A stretch of 43,706 nucleotides of DNA from an uncultured Akkermansia sp. (lineage in GTDB: Bacteria > Verrucomicrobiota > Verrucomicrobiia > Verrucomicrobiales > Akkermansiaceae), in contig CANQJI010000012.1 of the NCBI GenBank assembly GCA_947624205.1, positions 1-43,706 on the forward strand, written 5' to 3'. Below the pieces are notes generated by a model. That model saw nothing but the letters and a program-made list of their open reading frames with translations, was not told the DNA's origin and ran no database searches. Positions 22,760 to 30,699 of this stretch are shown here, one piece after another. The position numbers and the translations under genes are program-made. The number at the start of each line of letters is the position of its first letter. Within the stretch, counting starts at the first letter, position 1.

Positions 22760-23623
22760 ATGTATCCGATGAAGCAACCAACTCTCGAGCGTTGTCACGA
22801 TCTCAGTGAGTTGCGAATGAAATGGTTCCAAGTCCAGAGTGATACACTGATGGAATTGGTTTACAGCATGAACGTGATGGCATCTCGGATTCCTGACAAG
22901 ACCAAAAGATTGCGTCACATTGACGCGATCGTCGACGGAAGCTGGGGTGATAAACCGGAGGTGTATCGTTTCAGCAGTCCGAACTATCGGGGCAAGCTCA
23001 CGTATCACAATATGCCCTATGCCGGTTCCACTCCATTTCCGGACAGTGACCTTGGTGGGCTCATCTATGATTTAAGAGTCCACGAAGCTTGGTGGGATAC
23101 CTCGAGAAACGGGTTTGAGCAGGATTGGTTCGGCATCGTATTTCATAGTAAAGATCCTAAAAGCAACTGCATCGTTCTCATCGATATCTATGAGCTCCGG
23201 TATCTCTACTGGCTCTTTGTCGTTGAGAAGATGAATCAGGATTACGACGATAAGCGAATTGGAACTATTTACGAATTTGCTACCTGCATCGAGCGGATCG
23301 ATGCGGCTACTCCACGTGTCATCAATTATGCCGACATCCTGCTCGATGAAGTCGCGAAAGCGGTCTTTAAAGATCAGCCAGTTTCCTGGATGAATAAGGA
23401 TTACGAAGAGCTCACCAAGCTTGCTTCAATTCTGCTCCGCCTGACTCTTGGTCTTCATCGGGATATGGAAGAGGTCGCACTTCGGGGACCGTTTGCGCTG
23501 ATACAGAGTGGGGAGCAAATCCTATTGCCAATTGAATTGCCCTCCAAGCAGCAAGCAGCCGCAATACTCTTAGCTAATATCTTCATCCGTGGCTATCACC
23601 CTGCCTTAATTTCTCGCAAATAA
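22760..23623 (+). CDS. Unknown protein
   Basis: 287 residues, ATG with AAGGGAG about 9 bases upstream. It begins MYPMKQPTLERCHDLSELRM. The N-terminal 60 residues are helical; residues 60-135 contain aromatic strands (WGDKPEVYRFSSPNYRGKLT; YDLRVHEAWWDTSRNGFEQD; WFGIVFHSKDPKSNCIVLID). The C-terminal half is helical and ends with ILLANIFIRGYHPALISRK. No family or catalytic signature is recognised. It follows the candidate RNA on the same strand and ends with its own terminator, so it may be transcribed separately from the head genes downstream. Function unknown. Confidence 0.62.
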   Translation: MYPMKQPTLERCHDLSELRMKWFQVQSDTLMELVYSMNVMASRIPDKTKRLRHIDAIVDGSWGDKPEVYRFSSPNYRGKLTYHNMPYAGSTPFPDSDLGGLIYDLRVHEAWWDTSRNGFEQDWFGIVFHSKDPKSNCIVLIDIYELRYLYWLFVVEKMNQDYDDKRIGTIYEFATCIERIDAATPRVINYADILLDEVAKAVFKDQPVSWMNKDYEELTKLASILLRLTLGLHRDMEEVALRGPFALIQSGEQILLPIELPSKQQAAAILLANIFIRGYHPALISRK

Positions 23624-23629
23624 AAATAA

Positions 23630-23671
23630 AAAGAACGGATTTTGTTCATCACAACAAAGCCCGTTCTTTTT
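23630..23671 (+). terminator. Terminator of the 22760-23623 gene
   Basis: AAGAACGG and CCGTTCTT, extended by imperfect pairing (TTTTGTT/AACAAAG), form a long stem followed by TTTTTTG. Confidence 0.82.
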
Positions 23672-23714
23672 TGTTTCCGAACCCTCACTTAAGAATTGAG
23701 GTGAAGCTAATCTC

Positions 23715-25613
23715 ATGAAAACGTTCATTGAAGAACTGCGAGTGCGACTCCCAGGAGTGAAGTTTCACTCGCTATTTACTCCGTCGAAAGACCAAGATCC
23801 AGTCTACAAAATGGTCTCGCAATATGCGTCTACCAATGCCGGATTGAATCGGCAAGTCTTTGATGAGATTCTATTCAACAACCCCAATCTACATCATGTG
23901 CATGCGGCTACGGTCGCCGATGGTTACTACGGCCTTGCAGCTCACTACCTCGGGGAGTGGGTCCGACAGCACAAGGAAAATGAATTTCCTGCCAGTCAGT
24001 CTTACTATGCCGCCATCCATGCGGTTCTGTGGGCAGCAGTCCCTCAGAGTACTGCCGTGTGCCCGAGTGCCAGTATCAGCAAAGTTTTCTTCGAGGAATT
24101 CCTCGGGATGGTTGCAGCAAACGATAATAACCTGGATGAATTCACTGCGAATTTTGACTTCTGTATCGCTATGAATATCTTTGATATTCTGAGCGAGTAC
24201 GAGAGATTCAATCTCTATAAGAAGGATAATTCGACGGCGATGTATCCGGGCAAATACTTCTTTGCTCCCAGCAATCTACCGACGAACTTCGACGAATTCG
24301 CCAATAAGCTTGTCGATACCGTCGAGCAAGCTTGGAGTGCGAGATGCCCCAGTGAAGATCCCGATTTCATGGCTGGTCAGTTGGAAATTCTGAGAGAAGC
24401 GATCTATGTCTATGACGAGATCCTGAACCAGAATACCACTGACGGGAAATGGTTCGAGATGCTGGAACGGGATTGGCGTGATGGCACGGAAGAATGCGAG
24501 ATTGCGGAATTGAAGCAGCGTGTTGCTACGAAGATTCCGGAACCTGTAGCGAATCTGATCAACCTTTGTGGTGATGATCTGATTTTCTTCTGCTGCTATG
24601 ATTCGAGCCCGAAGCCGAGTCAAGAAGATGATCCCGAGATCGATCTTCATGCTCCGTTTGATCCCCATATGGGATGGGCTGTCAAGATTCCGGAAACGGA
24701 CAATGAGTTCTTGCAGCATCTACGTGCTTGCTACCGTGAGGCATTCCGATCCGATGGATTGACTGAGGCTCTCTTCAAGTCCTATTTCCGTGAGTATGTC
24801 ACGACTCGCCTAAATCATCTTCAGAAGAAGATGGAACCCGAACGTATCAATCTCGTCTTCGAGAAGCTGAATTGCTTCTTGGCCGATGATCTTTCTCAAG
24901 CTCCCTCGGATTACACCTGGGGCAAGTTTGAGGCCTATCTGGATCATCTAACTGACGACACTATGTTCACCATTATGGAAGCCAAAGATGGAAACTATAC
25001 CAGATCCGAAGTTCGTTACCAAGAACGGAATGGATCTAAGATCGGGCGTAACATTTCCAAGGCATACCAGATGGCCGTGGACAGCAAAGAACAGATCGCT
25101 ACGCAAGGCGGAGAGATTCTAAAAGCTCTCAAGTCTTTCGTCGTTGATCCTGATGATAAGAAAACTGAATTGATTCTCCAAGGTAAGAAGTTTACCTTTA
25201 TTGGACTTCTCAAGAGGGTCATTGCCGGTGTCGCTCTATTCAATGTCGGTATCATGACTGGCATTGTCGGCGTCATCATTATGTGGGCTAAAAACCGCAA
25301 GGCGACAAAGAATGCAAAGCGTAAGATGCAACTTATGCTGGAGCAAGAGATCGCTATGGTGGATGAGAAGATCCAAGATGCGACTTCCGATGGAAATCGT
25401 AAAGCTAAATACTCTCTCATGCGTTCTAAGCAGCAACTTGAGAACGCCCTTAACCGTATCAAGTGGGGTGTCGGTGTTGATGCTACGGATGAAGAGTCTC
25501 CCGCTGTCGCTAAGATTCGTCAGCGTATGGCCGCTGGTGGTCGACTGAAAGCAGATGACCGACTTCGTGTCGGGAATATCGATACCCGCGGACTAAAGAA
25601 AAGAGGGAGGTAA
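23715..25613 (+). CDS. Large membrane-spanning/coiled-coil protein upstream of capsid genes
   Basis: 632 residues, ATG with GAGGTGAAG upstream; that site is partly paired in a CCTCA/TGAGG hairpin. Residues 1-400 are largely helical with no known motif. Near residue 420 is TMFTIMEAKDGNYTRSEVRY; IME followed by A fits the T4-type prohead protease consensus (I/L-x-E before A/G/S). Residues 495-530 are one strong hydrophobic segment (RVIAGVALFNVGIMTGIVGV), then a Lys-rich coiled coil (RKMQLMLEQEIAMVDEKIQD) and a basic, Arg-rich C-terminus. Its stop is 6 bases before the next gene, so the two are cotranscribed. Position two genes before the capsid gene suggests a head-core or ejection protein; this is inference. 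A portal protein is less likely given the membrane segment. Confidence 0.65.
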   Translation: MKTFIEELRVRLPGVKFHSLFTPSKDQDPVYKMVSQYASTNAGLNRQVFDEILFNNPNLHHVHAATVADGYYGLAAHYLGEWVRQHKENEFPASQSYYAAIHAVLWAAVPQSTAVCPSASISKVFFEEFLGMVAANDNNLDEFTANFDFCIAMNIFDILSEYERFNLYKKDNSTAMYPGKYFFAPSNLPTNFDEFANKLVDTVEQAWSARCPSEDPDFMAGQLEILREAIYVYDEILNQNTTDGKWFEMLERDWRDGTEECEIAELKQRVATKIPEPVANLINLCGDDLIFFCCYDSSPKPSQEDDPEIDLHAPFDPHMGWAVKIPETDNEFLQHLRACYREAFRSDGLTEALFKSYFREYVTTRLNHLQKKMEPERINLVFEKLNCFLADDLSQAPSDYTWGKFEAYLDHLTDDTMFTIMEAKDGNYTRSEVRYQERNGSKIGRNISKAYQMAVDSKEQIATQGGEILKALKSFVVDPDDKKTELILQGKKFTFIGLLKRVIAGVALFNVGIMTGIVGVIIMWAKNRKATKNAKRKMQLMLEQEIAMVDEKIQDATSDGNRKAKYSLMRSKQQLENALNRIKWGVGVDATDEESPAVAKIRQRMAAGGRLKADDRLRVGNIDTRGLKKRGR

Positions 25614-25618
25614 TCTGG

Positions 25619-27040
25619 ATGCCCTCTATTTTTGATCAAATTGTCATGGAAGCATTTACTCCTGATGATCCAGCGGAGGAAGGCATTCTTTTTGATAAGA
25701 AACAGACCCGCTACAACTATGAGAAGTTTGGATCTGCAATCAATGTCCTTCTGATTACTGGTATCTCGGCAAGTGGTAAATCCACGCAAGCCGAAGAGTT
25801 AGCTTCCCAGGATGATGTGTTCCTCGTTCCCCTCGATATGCTACGAGCCTGGTGGTGGTATACCCTCAATCGTCCTGAGGAAGATCCTTTTGCCGATTGG
25901 AAAGAACTTCCGGCCTGGGCTCCCTATATGACCAACCAGAATCCGGTAATCCAATTCCTCAAAAAGAATCCGATTAAACCGAAGGACAATGAAGATCTGA
26001 TGAATGAGTTTCTTACCCAAGGCACCAACTGGGTGATCCGGAACTGCCTGAATCGTAAGAATACTCACTGGATCATCGAAGGCATCGATATCTATCTATA
26101 TGCAGATCCCGAATTGGTGAAGCAGTGTGCTATCATTATTCGTGGAGAATCTGCAGCGCACAGTCTCATCTATCGTGCCAAGCGTGAGCATGGATTGGTA
26201 AAACCTTTCCGTGAATTCATGTGGGCAATTGATGATGATAAAAAGCTGTCCCTATTCCGTAAGGACGTGCTAAACTGGATCAAGACCCAAGGATCCGCTA
26301 TGGAATCTTTGGATGATCTTGACGATCTCTTCCCTGCCCTGGAGCTTGACCTACTGGCCGGCGGTGACCCGACAATGTCTCGTGATCAGCGTGTCAGTGC
26401 AGGACAGACCGATCCTGGTTCTTTGGGTGGAGCCAATGCTCCTGGTGCACAGCCTCAACAAGCCGACACTCCGTCAACCGACGAAGCTCCTACGCAAAAT
26501 CAAAATCAAGGAGCCAATGCTGGCGGAGACGACCAAGCTGCTCCCGACGAGGGTGGCGGCGATGACGCAGCCGCTGGTGACGATGCCGGTGCTCCTCCTG
26601 ATGAAGGCGGAGATACTGGCGAAGATGATGGAACCGGCGAACTCGATGAAGATGAAGAGGATGCTGCCGGTGGTGACATGGGTGGTGGAGACACCACTAC
26701 GGAAGATCCCAACGAGCTAAAGCGTAAGAAGGATCTTCGTGTACTCACCTGCGCCCTCTATTCCAGCTATGTAGCTACGCTCGATTTGATGAAGAATGCT
26801 CGTGTACCGAGTGATCCAGCATTGGAAGAAAGGTACAGTGCGATTCGGAATCATATGGAGAAAGCGAAGAATGATCTGTTTATGATGGCGACTGAAACCA
26901 TCAAGACGGATCCCTATCCCGATTCCCTTCGTAAATACACTGCTCTAAATCAGCTTTATTCTTTGAGTCTCAAGACCCTGGATACGCTGATTCCCAAAGA
27001 ATCTGCCGATTCGAAAGAGCTAGAGAAGCGGAAATCGTAA
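25619..27040 (+). CDS. P-loop kinase-like protein with tag motif and acidic linker
   Basis: 473 residues, ATG with GGGAGGT 8 bases upstream. The start MPSIFDQIVMEAFTPDD carries the shared tag; IVME followed by AF matches the T4-type cleavage consensus. Residues 42-60 are a Walker A P-loop (LLITGISASGKSTQAEELAS). The domain continues to about residue 230 with PLDMLRAWWW, WIIEGIDIYLYADPELVKQC (Walker B-like) and IYRAKREH, like zeta-toxin/AAA_33 small-molecule kinases. Residues 255-365 are a disordered Gly/Asp/Glu/Gln linker. The C-terminal 105 residues are helical (LRVLTCALYSSYVATLDLMK). It lies directly before the capsid gene. Phosphorylation of an unknown substrate is inferred from the fold; packaging in the head is inferred from the tag. 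Confidence 0.75.
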   Translation: MPSIFDQIVMEAFTPDDPAEEGILFDKKQTRYNYEKFGSAINVLLITGISASGKSTQAEELASQDDVFLVPLDMLRAWWWYTLNRPEEDPFADWKELPAWAPYMTNQNPVIQFLKKNPIKPKDNEDLMNEFLTQGTNWVIRNCLNRKNTHWIIEGIDIYLYADPELVKQCAIIIRGESAAHSLIYRAKREHGLVKPFREFMWAIDDDKKLSLFRKDVLNWIKTQGSAMESLDDLDDLFPALELDLLAGGDPTMSRDQRVSAGQTDPGSLGGANAPGAQPQQADTPSTDEAPTQNQNQGANAGGDDQAAPDEGGGDDAAAGDDAGAPPDEGGDTGEDDGTGELDEDEEDAAGGDMGGGDTTTEDPNELKRKKDLRVLTCALYSSYVATLDLMKNARVPSDPALEERYSAIRNHMEKAKNDLFMMATETIKTDPYPDSLRKYTALNQLYSLSLKTLDTLIPKESADSKELEKRKS

Positions 27041-27067
27041 CAACTTATTTAATGCATGCGACTCTAT

Positions 27068-27146
27068 GATGGTATGAAAGAATTGGTCCTTCTCTCATAA
27101 CATCATTGAATCAAACCCGATTCTTTTTGTATCAAAGAGGGTCGGG
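27068..27146 (+). promoter_or_regulatory. Structured 5' leader of the capsid gene
   Basis: Two hairpins: GATGGTATGA/TCATAACATC (27068-27104, one mismatch) and CCCGATTCTTTTTG/CAAAGAGGGTCGGG (27116-27146, wobble pairs, 3-base loop). They lie in the 190-base gap before the major capsid gene. The second could also be an attenuator, although no T-run follows. Confidence 0.5.
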
Positions 27147-27208
27147 GTGTGCAATTGTCGTTCTCTCATCAAGAACTACAAAGGTACACGCACAAATGAA
27201 TCTACACT

Positions 27209-27224
27209 ATACCTGAGGAGGTAT
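27209..27224 (+). promoter_or_regulatory. Hairpin enclosing the capsid ribosome-binding site
   Basis: ATACCT pairs with AGGTAT around GAGG, so the GAGGAGGT site of the capsid gene (27215-27222) is half in the stem and half in the loop. Possible translational control or simply coincidence of a strong site. Confidence 0.45.
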
Positions 27225-27230
27225 GTAACA

Positions 27231-28994
27231 ATGGCCAATTACGATCCGCGGTTTGCCACGGAAGCCAAGGTCGTTGGCAACGACTATGCTTCCGACGGAG
27301 ATCTGGGCTTCAAGAACGAAGTTAAGGGCGTTTTTGAGAGCTACAGCTCCAAGGGCATCAACCTCGCGTACGACTTCAATGGCATCCTGGGCAGCCAGCT
27401 CGAGCGCCAGAATTTCTGCGACGCTATCACCGAGAGCTTCCAGAACGATTCCATCACTACCGACAGCCGCATGAAGGCCGAGCCTTTCTATGACAACTAC
27501 ACCGAGCGCTTCGATCAGCTGCTCAACAACAGCCTGACCACCATCGCCCAGGAAGCCGTCATGCAGGGCTACAGCCCCATCGTGGCTTACACCCCCTTCT
27601 TCCTGAAGAAGCAGTGGGTGAGCTGCATCTTCAAGGACGTGCTGATGACCGAGGTTCCCAATTCTCCGGTCTTCAACCTGCCCTTCGAGCGTCGTTACAT
27701 CAAGGATCAGGACGGCAACCGTTACGAGATTCCTGATGTCTTCTACGACAACGAGACCATGGCGAAGCTGAATGCTGCTGCCACTGGCCTGTCCTTCAAG
27801 GAGGATCTGGAGATCGATCTTCCCATGAAGAACGTCGACGTCCTCGTCGAGAAATATTTCCCGGGCATCGTCGTGAATGATCGCTCCAATGAGCTGACCC
27901 AGGATCTGCGCATCACCGAAGTTTACTTCGCGACTGCTAAGAAGTGGGTACCCTGTGACATCACTGCCGATGCTACCACTCATACCTGGCTGCCCAAGCA
28001 GCTGACCGATGGCGCTGAAGAGCCCGAGTTCGACTCCCTGATGGGCAAGGTGAACTTCGAGGATGGCACTGTGAGCGTCGTCGCTGAGAATGAGAAGATC
28101 ACCAAGATCAAGATGGCTGGCAAGCTGGCCAACCGCTGGAACGAGCGTTCTCTGGATGTCGAGCGTAAGGTCGACCAGATTCAGAAGATGATGCCCGAGA
28201 GCGGCCCGCGCTTCAACACCGCCATCACGGTTGAGGAAGCTTCCGACGCTATGGCTCTCCAGAAGATCGACCTGATCGCCGACAACGTCGACATGATGGG
28301 CCGTTCTCTGGCCGAGTTCGAGGATCACGAGATTCGCTCCTTCCTCGACAACTCCTATGATCGTCAGGTCCAGGCCCGCAACAGCGGCGTCTTCGGCTAC
28401 CAGAACAGCATGGTGGTCACTGGACGTTATGACGCTATGCCCTACACTGGGTTCACCGGCCTGGTTTCCGACTGGTTGACTCAGACCCGTGAGTACTTCG
28501 AGCGTGTGATCGAAGAACTCAAGCACAAACTGAAGACCACTGAGGCGGTCATCGTCTGCGTGTGCAACCCGACCCTGGTTCGTTACCTGGGCGCTGGCAC
28601 CGGCGGTGTCGACTGGGTCTTCGACAGCAACACCACCATCTCCGGCATCAAGATCGCGTATCAGTTCGGCATCGTGACCAGCGCGCAGGATCGCATCCAC
28701 CTGATCACCTCCGAGTACGTGAGCGCCGATACCGGCTATCATATGTACCTGATTCCCACCACCAATGAGCTGATCACCTACAAGCACTACAAGTACAACA
28801 TGGTGATCGACCGTGGTTACCGCAACCCGACCCACAGCCTGGTGCCCAATGTCATGGCGACTCATCGCACCCTGACCTTCGAGGTTCTGCCCGTTCAGGG
28901 CCGTCTGACCATCGATGGCCGCGATCTGTTCAGCCCGGCGACTCTGGCTCGTGAGGGTGTCGGCAGCCAGAGCTTCGGCAACCTGCAACCGTAA
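27231..28994 (+). CDS. Major capsid protein (HK97/T4 gp23-like)
   Basis: 587 residues. The ATG at 27231 (MANYDPRFATEAKVVGNDYA) is chosen for the perfect GAGGAGGT 9 bases upstream; an in-frame ATG at 27147 has none. Codons are strongly GC-ending throughout, unlike neighbours, which indicates very high expression. The layout fits a jumbo-phage capsid: N-terminal arm, EAVMQGYSPIVAYTPFFLKK, a P-domain-like helix (LANRWNERSLDVERKVDQIQ, resembling the ARYTLELAQDL segment of gp23-type proteins), and a C-terminal A-domain-like part (GGVDWVFDSNTTISGIKIAY; YHMYLIPTTNELITYKHYKY). Assembly into the icosahedral shell is expected. FATE followed by A at residues 8-12 could be a prohead cleavage site, but this is weak. 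It is followed by a strong terminator. Confidence 0.85.
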   Translation: MANYDPRFATEAKVVGNDYASDGDLGFKNEVKGVFESYSSKGINLAYDFNGILGSQLERQNFCDAITESFQNDSITTDSRMKAEPFYDNYTERFDQLLNNSLTTIAQEAVMQGYSPIVAYTPFFLKKQWVSCIFKDVLMTEVPNSPVFNLPFERRYIKDQDGNRYEIPDVFYDNETMAKLNAAATGLSFKEDLEIDLPMKNVDVLVEKYFPGIVVNDRSNELTQDLRITEVYFATAKKWVPCDITADATTHTWLPKQLTDGAEEPEFDSLMGKVNFEDGTVSVVAENEKITKIKMAGKLANRWNERSLDVERKVDQIQKMMPESGPRFNTAITVEEASDAMALQKIDLIADNVDMMGRSLAEFEDHEIRSFLDNSYDRQVQARNSGVFGYQNSMVVTGRYDAMPYTGFTGLVSDWLTQTREYFERVIEELKHKLKTTEAVIVCVCNPTLVRYLGAGTGGVDWVFDSNTTISGIKIAYQFGIVTSAQDRIHLITSEYVSADTGYHMYLIPTTNELITYKHYKYNMVIDRGYRNPTHSLVPNVMATHRTLTFEVLPVQGRLTIDGRDLFSPATLAREGVGSQSFGNLQP

Positions 28995-29029
28995 CATATT
29001 TCGGATAGGTTAGCCCTCCGGTGATTAAC

Positions 29030-29061
29030 AGCCCCCGTAGAGAGAAATCTCTACGGGGGCT
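29030..29061. terminator. Terminator after the capsid gene
   Basis: AGCCCCCGTAGAGA and TCTCTACGGGGGCT form a 14-bp stem closed by a GAAA tetraloop, between convergent genes ending at 28994 and 29066. Confidence 0.85.
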
Positions 29062-29065
29062 TGAT

Positions 29066-29449
29066 TTATTGCTTATGCTTAGGAATGAAGATCGTTGTGA
29101 CATTGAGCTCTTCGATAAACCCAGACACGGCTTTATTGAATTCCTCATCCGTCATTTGTTTCTTGTAGGTGTATAGATAGAATCTGGATACTTGGGTGAG
29201 CGGTAACTGCAAAGCCGTACACAGAGAAGCAAACTGTGTGAAGGACGGGAGCAATCTTCCTGTCTCAAATTGTGAGATCATCTCCTCTGTAAATTGAGAA
29301 GGAGCATTGATCCATGCAGCCGGACCTTCATATCCATATTGCTTGACTGCGAATAGTACATCGGAATGCGTCATGTAACGCTGGATTCTACAAGCGCGTA
29401 GAAACCGAGCCTCGAAATTCAAAGGTCTATTCAGCACTCTTCTCACCAT
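29066..29449 (-). CDS. HTH (XRE-like) regulator 3 of a tandem set
   Basis: About 127 residues. Start uncertain: ATG 29449 lies only one base after GGGAGG; GTG at 29446 or 29437 would have better spacing. Residues 20-85 look like a helix-turn-helix of the XRE type, with an insertion: MTHSDVLFAVKQYGYEGPAA, then FTEEMISQFETGRLLPSFTQ and FASLCTALQLPLTQVSRFYL (the E.G...P....L..L...L pattern). The C-terminus is IEELNVTTIFIPKHKQ. It overlaps the end of the upstream HTH gene by about 20 bases, so they are translationally coupled. A DNA-binding regulator is likely; the target is unknown. Confidence 0.6.
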   Translation of the reverse strand: MVRRVLNRPLNFEARFLRACRIQRYMTHSDVLFAVKQYGYEGPAAWINAPSQFTEEMISQFETGRLLPSFTQFASLCTALQLPLTQVSRFYLYTYKKQMTDEEFNKAVSGFIEELNVTTIFIPKHKQ

Positions 29450-29837
29450 CCTCCCAGGGAATGACCCCGCGAATCTTCCAGTTTAATTCAATACAGATTG
29501 CCATTTTCCTCTGATGCTTCATGACGGGATCTATAGATTTATCGATATTGGTGATCCTCATCTGCTGGGCGATCCAGTAGATATAAGAAGGTCCAACGGT
29601 TTTAAGCCGTTCCTGTGTAAACTTACCCAGTTCGGTCTTATGAGGATATAGAAGGGCCTTCTCCAGAATCTTGATTTGATCGTAGTTTGGGAGATATTTC
29701 CCAGATTCAAATCCACGGAGAGTCTGAGCTCCGATATCTGTAGATTTAGATAGATCCAGGATCGTCATATCCTGTGCAAGACGTAGGTATTTGATAGCGT
29801 CCGCATAGTTCATCGACTCATATTGCGCGATCGTCAT
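29427..29837 (-). CDS. HTH (XRE-family) regulator 2 of a tandem set
   Basis: 136 residues. The ATG at 29837 (MTIAQYESMNYADAIKYLRL) is chosen because AGGAGA lies 9 bases before; the upstream ATG would overlap the previous gene. Residues 10-65 are a good XRE helix-turn-helix: AIKYLRLAQDMTILDLSKST, then DIGAQTLRGFESGKYLPNYD and QIKILEKALL. This is the Cro/C1 fold that binds operator DNA as a dimer. The C-terminal 70 residues (HKTELGKFTQERLKTVGPSY; YWIAQQMRITNIDKSIDPVM) may be for dimerisation. It is the clearest of three consecutive HTH genes. Regulation of the downstream leftward genes or of the divergent capsid side is possible but not shown. Confidence 0.75.
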   Translation of the reverse strand: MTIAQYESMNYADAIKYLRLAQDMTILDLSKSTDIGAQTLRGFESGKYLPNYDQIKILEKALLYPHKTELGKFTQERLKTVGPSYIYWIAQQMRITNIDKSIDPVMKHQRKMAICIELNWKIRGVIPWEDGEKSAE

Positions 29838-29862
29838 TTTTACGTTTCTCCTTCTGTTAGCC

Positions 29863-30300
29863 TCAATAACCGTTGGGCGGAATCTCACCATGTCGATGCA
29901 CCTTCGTTCGATCTGTTTTACTTGCTAGGAAAGTAGCAACCATTGATACACCTTTGAAATAGCAGGTATCATACCCTGCTCCGAATTCGATTTTGAATTC
30001 TTCTTTTCCGTTTACAGTTTTTCTCGTAACCGTACAGGATTGATTACGAAGATCTTTCACGAGTTGCTGATAGCGATCGTGAAGCATGTAAATTTCATCT
30101 ATCGTCAAGCCGAAGTATGCGGCGATCTTACCGAGATTGCTTCGGCTATTCTTTCGTATAATGGAATGCGGATCTGAATTTTCTACAATACTCAATACAC
30201 CAGGTCCAGACAATCCAGTTTTCTTAGCGACCACCGATACTGAGCTATCAGTGATCCGCATTAACATTTGCAAGACAGTATCGTTCTCGGGATTTAACAT
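29863..30300 (-). CDS. HTH-type regulator 1 of a tandem set
   Basis: 145 residues, ATG preceded by GGGGGTG at about 9 bases; this site is inside the right arm of a long hairpin. Residues 8-70 resemble a diverged XRE domain: MLMRITDSSVSVVAKKTGLS, then GPGVLSIVENSDPHSIIRKN and SNLGKIAAYFGLTIDEIYML (the last segment is typical of the domain's final helices). The C-terminal half is strand-rich (CTVTRKTVNGKEEFKIEFGA; YDTCYFKGVSMVATFLASKT). It is the first of three neighbouring HTH genes, 25 bp before the next. DNA binding is inferred from the fold. Confidence 0.65.
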   Translation of the reverse strand: MLNPENDTVLQMLMRITDSSVSVVAKKTGLSGPGVLSIVENSDPHSIIRKNSRSNLGKIAAYFGLTIDEIYMLHDRYQQLVKDLRNQSCTVTRKTVNGKEEFKIEFGAGYDTCYFKGVSMVATFLASKTDRTKVHRHGEIPPNGY

Positions 30301-30309
30301 GAGAAATCA

Positions 30310-30353
30310 CACCCCCAGAATAGCGAAAACTTTATATCACTATTCTGGGGGTG
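30310..30353 (-). promoter_or_regulatory. Long hairpin sequestering a ribosome-binding site / terminator
   Basis: CACCCCCAGAATAG pairs perfectly with CTATTCTGGGGGTG (14 bp, 16-base loop). In the leftward sense it follows the stop of the 30380 gene and its second arm contains the GGGGGTG site of the 30300 HTH gene. It could terminate the first or control translation of the second. Confidence 0.6.
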
Positions 30354-30379
30354 ATAGATTTTCTCGTTTGAATCAGGCC

Positions 30380-30697
30380 TTATAGGCCATCATCAAAGAA
30401 ATCCGCAACTTCCGCCATCGTGGGGCGGTCGTTCTGATCCAGACCGTACTTGTCTTCCAGATTGTCCAGCTTCGAGCGTTGTTCGTCGATGATATTGGTA
30501 TACTTCTTGAGGCGCTTCGCATCATCTTGATGGTCATTGCCTCCGATGTAATTCGGATCATCGTTAGCATTCTGGAGCATATTGGCTTGCAAGATCGTCG
30601 CCTTATCGGCAGCGAGGGCAAACCGCATACAAAGCTTCTTGGCTGAACTTAGAAACTTTCCGTTCTTCGGATCGTGAAAGTTAAAACCACTCGGCAT
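30380..30697 (-). CDS. Small helical protein, unknown
   Basis: 105 residues. The ATG at 30697 (MPSGFNFHDPKNGKFLSSAK) is taken because it overlaps the upstream stop in the coupled form TGACAATG; a TTG two codons earlier is the alternative. Residues 20-50 are a helix (KKLCMRFALAADKATILQAN); residues 55-80 form a charged coil (RLKKYTNIIDEQRSKLDNLE); the C-terminus is acidic. No family recognised. It is coupled to the 30700 gene and belongs to the leftward group with the baseplate-type genes, so a tail-assembly accessory role is possible. Confidence 0.58.
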   Translation of the reverse strand: MPSGFNFHDPKNGKFLSSAKKLCMRFALAADKATILQANMLQNANDDPNYIGGNDHQDDAKRLKKYTNIIDEQRSKLDNLEDKYGLDQNDRPTMAEVADFFDDGL

Positions 30698-30699
30698 TG

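Noticed and set aside
22281..23008. Leftward frames in the gene-free stretch
   Set aside because: Overlapping short frames without ribosome-binding sites and with improbable composition. The stretch fits a structured RNA better.
25619..26310. Zeta-type toxin with antitoxin
   Set aside because: Only the general P-loop kinase fold is visible. There is no antitoxin gene beside it, and the context is head morphogenesis.
27207..28997. 596-codon open frame antisense to the capsid gene
   Set aside because: Mirror of the strongly biased capsid codons. Val/Asp/Gly/His-rich composition, no start site.
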